IMG/VR virus record: IMGVR_UViG_3300021961_000451
Location: 1 to 28,875 of that record
Length of the DNA: 28,875 bases
Direction: 5' to 3' (one strand)
Source: a virus
Shown: positions 8,633 to 14,088 of the stretch, piece by piece
How the letters are laid out: each line of letters opens with the position of its first letter
How positions within the stretch are numbered: position 1 is the stretch's first letter
Program-made: the position numbers and the translations under genes
The notes under the pieces: generated by a model
The model's input: only the letters and a program-made list of their open reading frames with translations
Told to the model about the DNA's origin: nothing
Databases searched by the model: none

Positions 8633-8911
8633 ATGGCTTTAGCTGATAGAAAACCAAACACACCATTTCAAAAAAGTGGTAATGATGAGTTAGGTGGAGA
8701 AACAGGTTTAGAAAATTTAAAACCAAAAAATCCATTTGTTAAAAGTGGTAATGATGAATTGGCTAGTGATAGTGGTTTAGAAAACTACAAATCACCATTT
8801 GTTAAAAGTGGTAATGATTCTTTAGGTGGTAATAGTGGTATAGAAAATTTTAAAATTCCAGCAGCAGGTAGAATAAATAAAGGTTGGAATGGTGATGGAC
8901 TTGCAGATTAA
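8633..8911 (+). CDS. Short tandem-repeat protein (92 aa)
   Basis: A strong ribosome site (GAGGAGAATAAT-ATG) supports the start. The protein is almost entirely three copies of a 21-23-residue repeat of the form P-F-x-K-S-G-N-D-E-L-x-x-x-x-G-L-E-N-x-K (about residues 11-33, 34-54, 55-75), followed by a Gly/Asn tail. No known family is recognised. Regular repeats with invariant S-G-N-D and G-L-E-N suggest a linear binding motif displayed in series, perhaps for a capsid or core protein. That is inferred only from its place between protease and head-protein genes. It overlaps the next gene by TAATG. Confidence 0.75.
   Translation: MALADRKPNTPFQKSGNDELGGETGLENLKPKNPFVKSGNDELASDSGLENYKSPFVKSGNDSLGGNSGIENFKIPAAGRINKGWNGDGLAD
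8663..8857 (+). repeat. Three tandem 63-69-base coding repeats
   Basis: Three in-frame copies of the P-F-x-K-S-G-N-D unit. Bases have diverged at third positions while S-G-N-D and G-(L/I)-E-N residues are kept, so selection at protein level is likely. Confidence 0.8.
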
Positions 8912-10029
8912 TGCCATCCAAATCTAAAGCACAACAAAGATTTATGGGATTGGTTCACGCTTATAATAAGGGTGATGTAAAAGGTTCCGAAGTATCTAAG
9001 ACAGTAAAGGATGTTGCTAAGGATATGAAAAAGAAAGATGTAAAAGATTTTGCATCTACAACACATAAAGGGAAACCAGAAAAAGTGAAAAAAGAAGCTA
9101 TAGATAAACTAAAAGAAATGATTCGTATGGAACTTGAGGGTTGTGGATATGTTATGTCTGCTAAAAACCCTAATTATAAATTAAAATCACCTGGTGGAAC
9201 TGGTGAAGAAGATAGAAGATTAAAAAAGGAAAATGTACTTAACGAAATGGATTACAGAGGATTCGTTAAATACATGAATGATTTCTATGGGCCTAAAGGA
9301 GTTTATCCTGATAAAAAGAAAAGAACTTTGAAGATGAAAGATATTGGGATGGCATATTCAGTATTATTAAAGAAGAAACCAGATTTTGAAATCGGATATG
9401 ATTCTACTGATAGAGAGATGTTAAGAGATATTTTAATCAAGTTAAGAAAACTTGACCCTGATTATTCACAGAAAGAATCAATAGATGAATCTAAAAAAGT
9501 AAATGAAAAACTTTCAGTTGACCCGAGAAAAGTATATGGTGGAACTGGTGCTAAACAAGGAATGAGATTAACTGCACAAAAAGGATTAAAAAAGATTTTA
9601 GATTTATCTAAAAAGAATCCTTCAAATGTATTTTTGGTTAGTGATGATAACTATACTAATTTTGGTCCATATTATGTAAAAAATGGTAAAGTTGCAAAAT
9701 ATACCGTCGCCAATCCAAACTATGATTTACAAAAAAACAAAGTAAGAAGTTTAAAAGTTCCATCAGATGTTATTTTGAAATTCACAATAAACGAATCAAT
9801 AAATGAAGGTAAGGGTGTAGAAAAAGTTTTAAAAATGGCAAATGACCATTCATTTGGAAAACTCGGTGGTAGAACCGTAGACGCTTTAAGTGCAGGTTTA
9901 TTTAAAGGAGTGTATGATAAAGCAAGTGATAAAAATAAAGAAAAAATTAACAAAATGAACGAAAAACAATTATATGTATTTATGACTAAATTGTGGAGTA
10001 AGTTCGGTAGACAGGTGAAATTAACATGA
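8911..10029 (+). CDS. Multi-domain head-region protein with DUF3008-like N-terminus (372 aa)
   Basis: Residues 1-60 (K-S-K-A-Q-Q-R-F-M-G then D-F-A-S-T-T-H-K-G-K-P-E-K-V) match the small DUF3008 family, a basic helical domain of unknown function found in bacteria and phages, usually as a free-standing protein. Several different segments follow, separated by L-N-E (about 112), I-D-E (about 191), I-N-E (about 294 and 298), all fitting the prohead-protease consensus. The last segment ends in W-S-K-F-G-R-Q. This looks like a bead-string polyprotein that the protease could cut into separate head peptides. The role is inferred; only the N-terminal match is recognised. It overlaps the next gene by ATGA. 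Confidence 0.75.
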   Translation: MPSKSKAQQRFMGLVHAYNKGDVKGSEVSKTVKDVAKDMKKKDVKDFASTTHKGKPEKVKKEAIDKLKEMIRMELEGCGYVMSAKNPNYKLKSPGGTGEEDRRLKKENVLNEMDYRGFVKYMNDFYGPKGVYPDKKKRTLKMKDIGMAYSVLLKKKPDFEIGYDSTDREMLRDILIKLRKLDPDYSQKESIDESKKVNEKLSVDPRKVYGGTGAKQGMRLTAQKGLKKILDLSKKNPSNVFLVSDDNYTNFGPYYVKNGKVAKYTVANPNYDLQKNKVRSLKVPSDVILKFTINESINEGKGVEKVLKMANDHSFGKLGGRTVDALSAGLFKGVYDKASDKNKEKINKMNEKQLYVFMTKLWSKFGRQVKLT

Positions 10030-11765
10030 TAAAATTAAAAACATTATTGATGGAAGCTGATGCTCCAAAGTTAAAAGATTCTGAAAAAGAAAAAGCCAGA
10101 AAACTTGGTTTGGTTTGGAAAGGTAAAGGATATGGTAAAAAAGATGATGACCATATTTCTTTTAAAGCCGATAAAAGTGGTAAACTTGTAAAGGTTGATA
10201 AAGATGGTGAAAAAGAAAAACCTAAAGGTACAGGATTTACTTCAAAAGATTTCGATAGAGATAATGATGGTATGGAAGATAAACCTAAATCACTTTCATC
10301 ACAAGTTTCTGATGAAAATAAAGATGAATTTATGGATGTTGTTTCTAACATAGATTCTAATTCAGGATTAGATACGATTAATGCTAGACAATTAGATAAA
10401 TCTAAGGGGGATAGTGGAACATTTTATAATAATATCACTCTTCCAGCATTAAAGCAAAAGTTTCCTGGTGGTGGAGATGAGTTTTACGAAGGTATAAGTA
10501 GTGGTGTTGATAGTGCGATAGAATCACTTGAATATATTGAAGATAAAAAACTTAAGAAACAATTAGAAAATGAACTCTATCAAATTTCCAATGATATGGA
10601 AGAAGAACTCGGTGAGGATTATGAAGCCGCAGTTGATGGAGTTGGTAAACTACCTTATAAAAAAATGTTACCTTATTTAGAGAAATTAGACAAATTTAAG
10701 AAAGAATATTTTTCTGATGTATCAGAATCTAAAAAGGAGACAAGAGAAGGTATGATAAAATTAAAAGATGTACTAAGAGAATCAAAAGTATCTTATTTAG
10801 TAGAGGCATTACAAAGTAAATTATTAAGAAAATTCACCAATAGACAAAATTTCAAATTAGATAGTGATTTCTATGGGTGGTTGGCTAAATTAGGTGTAAG
10901 AGCAAATAAAGTAACGGATGATATGATTGAAAAAACTGCAAAACTATCTGGTAAAGGTATTGTGATTGCAGTAACTGGTAAAAAAGTAAGTTTACCAGCT
11001 AAAGGAAAATCTTATTGGAGAAGTGATTTAGAAGTTGATAAAGGTGTTGTCTTGAGTGTTTTCAAAGATGGTAAGGCAGTTTGGTGGACAAAATCTTGGA
11101 GAGAATCTGAAAAGAATAGAAAAAAAGATATAAATGTTGCAGATACAAAAGGATATGGGTTCTCAACATCTGAAAATCGTACCTTTGGTTTAAATCAATT
11201 TGGATATCAAAACGCAGCATCAGTAAAGAAAATTAACGGAGTTGAATTTTACAAAATATCACTTGAGGAAAACATGCCATATATGGGTGGTAAAGAAGTT
11301 AGAAAATTAAGGTCAGATATACAAGTTGGTTCTTGGAAATGGAGAGATGATGAATCTTTCAAAAGACAAAATAAAGATAAATACGAAGACTCTATTAGGT
11401 CAATGTATGATGACCCAGAAAAAGTTAAAGCAAAAATTAAAAAAGCAAAAGATTATACTGATAAATTAATTACAGGTTTGATTGGTGGTAAACCAAATGC
11501 AGATGCTAAAAAATTACTAAAAGGTTTAGGTAATACTCGAGCACCTGAAATGCAAGCAATGGAATTGATGAGAAATATAACTGATGCAATGGATAGATTA
11601 TATGATAAGGTTACTTATTATAATAATGCAGTTCAAGATGATATTGATTATGAAAAGAGAAATCCTGAACATCCTAAATCCTATAGAAATTCACCAAAAT
11701 ATGGTAAAGAAGTTGCTGAAATAGTCAATTTAATACTTAAAAACAAATTCAGAGGATATTATTAA
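10026..11765 (+). CDS. Putative internal head polyprotein with two capsid-targeting-type leaders (579 aa)
   Basis: The protein begins M-I-K-L-K-T-L-L-M-E-A, ending in the L-M-E cleavage consensus. Residues 20-45 repeat the K-L-G-L-V-W-K-G-K-G-Y-G-K-K-D module of the gene at 6581. At residue 243 (base 10752) a second full leader, M-I-K-L-K-D-V-L-R-E-S, appears inside the reading frame, followed by an unrelated roughly 325-residue domain rich in Trp and Lys. So two leader-bearing proteins appear fused. The internal ATG has AGGAG 12 bases upstream and could also start a separate 337-residue product. No catalytic motif is recognised. Placement between protease and scaffold supports a role as packaged cargo or core protein. 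Confidence 0.78.
   Translation: MIKLKTLLMEADAPKLKDSEKEKARKLGLVWKGKGYGKKDDDHISFKADKSGKLVKVDKDGEKEKPKGTGFTSKDFDRDNDGMEDKPKSLSSQVSDENKDEFMDVVSNIDSNSGLDTINARQLDKSKGDSGTFYNNITLPALKQKFPGGGDEFYEGISSGVDSAIESLEYIEDKKLKKQLENELYQISNDMEEELGEDYEAAVDGVGKLPYKKMLPYLEKLDKFKKEYFSDVSESKKETREGMIKLKDVLRESKVSYLVEALQSKLLRKFTNRQNFKLDSDFYGWLAKLGVRANKVTDDMIEKTAKLSGKGIVIAVTGKKVSLPAKGKSYWRSDLEVDKGVVLSVFKDGKAVWWTKSWRESEKNRKKDINVADTKGYGFSTSENRTFGLNQFGYQNAASVKKINGVEFYKISLEENMPYMGGKEVRKLRSDIQVGSWKWRDDESFKRQNKDKYEDSIRSMYDDPEKVKAKIKKAKDYTDKLITGLIGGKPNADAKKLLKGLGNTRAPEMQAMELMRNITDAMDRLYDKVTYYNNAVQDDIDYEKRNPEHPKSYRNSPKYGKEVAEIVNLILKNKFRGYY
10101..10146 (+). repeat. 46-base perfect repeat, copy B
   Basis: Second copy of the sequence at 6740-6785, 3.36 kb away in the same orientation. 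Flanking bases diverge quickly on both sides. Confidence 0.9.
10735..10754 (+). promoter_or_regulatory. Possible internal ribosome site and start within the 579-aa gene
   Basis: AGGAG at 10735-10739 precedes the in-frame ATG at 10752 by 12 bases, a longer gap than ideal. The encoded peptide is a complete second leader, so a second product of 337 residues may be made. Alternatively the sequence marks a former gene boundary whose stop codon has been lost. Confidence 0.35.
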
Positions 11766-12112
11766 TGATTAAGTTAAAAGATTTACTAAAAGAAGAAGAG
11801 TGTCATTGTGGGGATTCATGTTGTTCCACTAAAGAATCAGTAAATGAAGAGGTGATACAAGAAATGAGAGTATCTGCTGATTTAGGTAAAATTGATAAAA
11901 TGTATGGTGGTGATGGGCCAAGGAGTACAACAAGTAAAACTCCAGTTACACCAAAGGCATATAATATGTTGAGTAAGGATGTAAAAGTTTTGAAAATGGC
12001 AGTAAAACAATTAGAGAATGCTGTAAGAAAACAAAACGATGTAGAACTAAAAGATGATATCGTATACTTAGTATTAAAAGCACATGAAGCATTGGAGGAT
12101 ATGCAAAAATGA
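11765..12112 (+). CDS. Small leader-bearing head protein with Cys cluster (115 aa)
   Basis: It opens M-I-K-L-K-D-L-L-K-E-E, the shared leader ending in L-K-E. Directly after it come E-C-H-C-G-D-S-C-C-S (residues 12-21), four cysteines and a histidine, a likely metal-binding or redox patch that would be newly exposed at the N-terminus after cleavage. Further possible sites are V-N-E (about 29) and I-Q-E (about 33). The rest is a helical region (about 60-115). It is translationally coupled at both ends (TAATG, ATGA). Family not recognised; cargo or core role inferred from the leader. Confidence 0.78.
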   Translation: MIKLKDLLKEEECHCGDSCCSTKESVNEEVIQEMRVSADLGKIDKMYGGDGPRSTTSKTPVTPKAYNMLSKDVKVLKMAVKQLENAVRKQNDVELKDDIVYLVLKAHEALEDMQK

Positions 12113-12402
12113 TTAAATTAAAAAATATACTTCAAGAGAAAAAAGATTTAGATAATAAACAAATTGATTATCTTGAAAAATTAACTGATAGAAATGAACA
12201 TACTTTAGCTAGAAAACATCTTGCTAAGTTAATTGGTAATAAAAAGTTAGTACAGATGTATGAACATATTTTTGAATTACACTTATACTTCAGAGATATT
12301 AATGATTTAAAATCAGCTCGTGAAAGATTAGATAAAGAATTATTTAGATTAGCTGATAGAAAGTTTGGTAATTTTAAAGATGTATATAATAGGGGGTTCT
12401 AA
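12109..12402 (+). CDS. Small leader-bearing head protein (97 aa)
   Basis: GGAGG upstream within the preceding gene supports ATG 12109. The N-terminus M-I-K-L-K-N-I-L-Q-E-K is the shared leader with an L-Q-E cut site. The rest, about 85 residues, is a charged helical domain with several Lys-Leu and Arg-Leu pairs. I recognise no family. Its position in the leader-bearing block is the only functional clue; it would be a T4 IP-like internal protein by analogy. It overlaps both neighbours by a few bases. Confidence 0.75.
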   Translation: MIKLKNILQEKKDLDNKQIDYLEKLTDRNEHTLARKHLAKLIGNKKLVQMYEHIFELHLYFRDINDLKSARERLDKELFRLADRKFGNFKDVYNRGF

Positions 12403-13001
12403 TGAGTAGTATGACACATAAAATGTGGAATCAATGGAAAGATTTTAGATTAAATGAGGGAGACCATGAAGGTGATATGGCCAAATCACAATTAGAAAGA
12501 TGTATGAAACTTTCTAAAATGATTTACCAAAAAATTGAAAATGGTGATTCTGATGGAGATGGTAAAGTTCAATTACCAGCTTGGTTACAATCAGAATTGA
12601 CTATTGCATTAGAAAGTTTACAAGGTGTTCACACTTATCTTGATGGTAAAGATGGTTTAAAAGAAGTAGATAGTGGTGGAACATATGTACCAGGTTCATT
12701 AAAGGGTAAAGGAGTGAATAGTTTTCCAATGTTGAAATATTCATCACCAGAGGCCAAACAATTTGTTGAACAAGATATAAAACAAATGGGTAAGTTTTTT
12801 AATAAAGCATCAGCACAAACTATCAAAGTAATGATGGATGGTGTAAAAAATAATAAGTATGATGCTATGGATTTAATTCGTGGTATTAAAACAGGTCCAA
12901 CAGGAGACACAAGTGTAGGTGTTAGAGATATGATTGGTGTGTTATGGACAAAAGTAGATAAAAGATTTCGTAGTTATTTGCGTGGTAAAAAACGAAGATA
13001 A
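12402..13001 (+). CDS. Putative virion/core protein with divergent leader (199 aa)
   Basis: The start follows AGGGGG six bases upstream. The N-terminus is an aromatic amphipathic segment M-W-N-Q-W-K-D-F-R-L-N-E-G, whose L-N-E (17-19) fits the prohead-protease consensus; it resembles the leader class but lacks the K-L-K core. Residues about 48-60 contain D-S-D-G-D-G-K-V, an EF-hand-like acidic loop, leading into L-P-A-W-L-Q-S-E-L-T, a motif I associate with virion proteins of marine T4-like phages from memory. The C-terminus is strongly basic (R-G-K-K-R-R), suggesting contact with DNA or core. Function is not known. Confidence 0.75.
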   Translation: MSSMTHKMWNQWKDFRLNEGDHEGDMAKSQLERCMKLSKMIYQKIENGDSDGDGKVQLPAWLQSELTIALESLQGVHTYLDGKDGLKEVDSGGTYVPGSLKGKGVNSFPMLKYSSPEAKQFVEQDIKQMGKFFNKASAQTIKVMMDGVKNNKYDAMDLIRGIKTGPTGDTSVGVRDMIGVLWTKVDKRFRSYLRGKKRR

Positions 13002-13003
13002 TG

Positions 13004-13013
13004 ATATTTATTA
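13004..13013 (+). promoter_or_regulatory. Late-promoter-like element, copy 3 (ATATTTATTA)
   Basis: Occupies the short gap after the 199-aa gene, 19 bases before ATG 13033. An AAGGAG ribosome site lies between the element and the start. Confidence 0.4.
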
Positions 13014-13032
13014 GAGTATAAGGAGATACAAA

Positions 13033-13704
13033 ATGGCAAAATTAAAAGATTTAATAAAAGAAAACTTTTCAGTAGTGGGTGGAGTTGTATCTACACCATC
13101 ATTGAATCGTGGTACTTCATTAACAAGTATTGTTGAAGATATGTACGGAAAAAAAGAAGAAAAAGTTAGTGCACAACAAATTCAACAATCAATAAGAGAA
13201 TTTACAAGTTTCAGTAAAGTATTACAGAAAGAAGAAAATCTTAAACAGATTGCAGAAAAATTATCAGTAATTGCAAATAACGCAAAATCTTACACTTTAA
13301 GTGAAACAGAAGATTGGTTTGATAAAGTTACTGTAAATCGTAATATGAAAGAATTAACAAACTTATCAAAATCATTTGGTAAAATTGCACAAGAATCACA
13401 ACAATTACAACAAAGATTAGGTGGTTTATATGAAGATATGGGTCATGTTCTTGGTAGATATTTTGAAATTGAAGGTGATGCAGATAAATCTGATTTAGTT
13501 AAAATCGGTTTAGAAAATCCTGATGAAGATGATTTACCAAAAGGTAGTGAACTTGAAGAAGGTGATTACGAAGAATTCTTCCAATCCGCATTAAAGAAGT
13601 TTGGAGTTAAATCACCAGATGAATTAGGTGATGATGAAAAGAAAAAGAAGTTCTTCAATTATGTAGATAAAAACTACAAAGCAAAAGCAGAAGCTAAAAT
13701 TTAA
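13033..13704 (+). CDS. Leader-bearing prohead core candidate (223 aa)
   Basis: Strong ribosome site (AAGGAG). The N-terminus M-A-K-L-K-D-L-I-K-E-N is the shared leader with I-K-E. Central helical region (about 50-150) is Gln/Leu-rich and likely coiled coil; the last third is very acidic (N-P-D-E-D-D, G-D-D-E) before a short basic tail. Acidic, helical and protease-site-bearing proteins are typical of T4 core components such as gp67/gp68 and IPs, but I cannot match it to one of them. It sits directly upstream of the bS21 gene, 17 bases away. Confidence 0.78.
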   Translation: MAKLKDLIKENFSVVGGVVSTPSLNRGTSLTSIVEDMYGKKEEKVSAQQIQQSIREFTSFSKVLQKEENLKQIAEKLSVIANNAKSYTLSETEDWFDKVTVNRNMKELTNLSKSFGKIAQESQQLQQRLGGLYEDMGHVLGRYFEIEGDADKSDLVKIGLENPDEDDLPKGSELEEGDYEEFFQSALKKFGVKSPDELGDDEKKKKFFNYVDKNYKAKAEAKI

Positions 13705-13721
13705 AACAAGTAGAGGTTCAA

Positions 13722-13928
13722 TTGATTAAAGTAGAAGTCCGAAAAGGACAATCTGTAGAAAAGGCTATATCAATCTTTAAACGAAAAGTAAAAGATAGTG
13801 GTATATTAATGGAGTATCGTGATAGACAATTTTACGAAAAACCATCAGCAATCAAACGAGAAAAGAAAAATAAAGCCATTTTACGAAACAAATATAAAGT
13901 TCTAAAAGAAAAAGAACAAGATAATTAA
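13722..13928 (+). CDS. rpsU: Phage-encoded ribosomal protein bS21
   Basis: This 68-residue basic protein closely follows the bS21 pattern: M-I-K-V-E-V-R-K-G-Q-S-V-E-K-A-I, then F-K-R-K-V, G-I-L-M-E and R-Q-F-Y-E-K-P-S, followed by a Lys/Arg-rich helix. bS21 binds the small ribosomal subunit next to the 3' end of 16S rRNA and affects initiation. The start is TTG, supported by AGAGG at 13712-13716 five bases upstream; no ATG is available before residue 29. Marine phages carrying bS21 are known; the usual idea is that the phage protein enters host ribosomes and favours phage messages. Here it is embedded among head genes, just before a terminator, so it would be made late, which is notable. Confidence 0.93.
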   Translation: MIKVEVRKGQSVEKAISIFKRKVKDSGILMEYRDRQFYEKPSAIKREKKNKAILRNKYKVLKEKEQDN

Positions 13929-13958
13929 AAAAATACTCACTTAGTGTGTATATTTTTT
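13927..13958 (+). terminator. Rho-independent terminator after bS21
   Basis: A run of A, then CAC-TTA-GTG at the tip and a T run: bases 13927-13940 pair with 13944-13957 with two mismatches, with TTTTTT on the 3' arm. It overlaps the bS21 stop codon and is followed ten bases later by promoter-like copy 4. Confidence 0.7.
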
Positions 13959-13967
13959 GGTTTTGTT

Positions 13968-13977
13968 ATACTTATAT
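13968..13977 (+). promoter_or_regulatory. Late-promoter-like element, copy 4 (ATACTTATAT)
   Basis: Immediately downstream of the bS21 terminator and about 110 bases before the scaffold start, consistent with a new transcription unit for gp22-gp23. Confidence 0.5.
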
Positions 13978-13990
13978 ATACAAAACTAAA

Positions 13991-14064
13991 TACACTTTCG
14001 TACAATCCGTACATCATAAAGTGTAATCAATGAATAAAACTATATTATAGTTCCTAATAACTAT
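13991..14064 (+). promoter_or_regulatory. Structured leader of the scaffold gene
   Basis: TACACTTT (13991-13998) pairs perfectly with AAAGTGTA (14018-14025); inside it GTAC (14000-14003) can pair with GTAC (14009-14012). Then AACTAT (14038-14043), ATAGTT (14047-14052) and AACTAT (14059-14064) allow two mutually exclusive six-pair hairpins. The AGGAG site of gp22 lies at 14078-14082. No known riboswitch is recognised. Confidence 0.5.
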
Positions 14065-14088
14065 ACTGAATCCAATTAGGAGATTAAA

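Noticed and set aside
8633-8911. CRISPR-like array because of regular repeats
   Set aside because: Repeats are in-frame coding units with diverged bases and no spacers of constant length.
13929-14088. Possible tRNA in the gap before the scaffold
   Set aside because: No cloverleaf, anticodon arm or T-loop sequence; the stems found form a linear set of hairpins.
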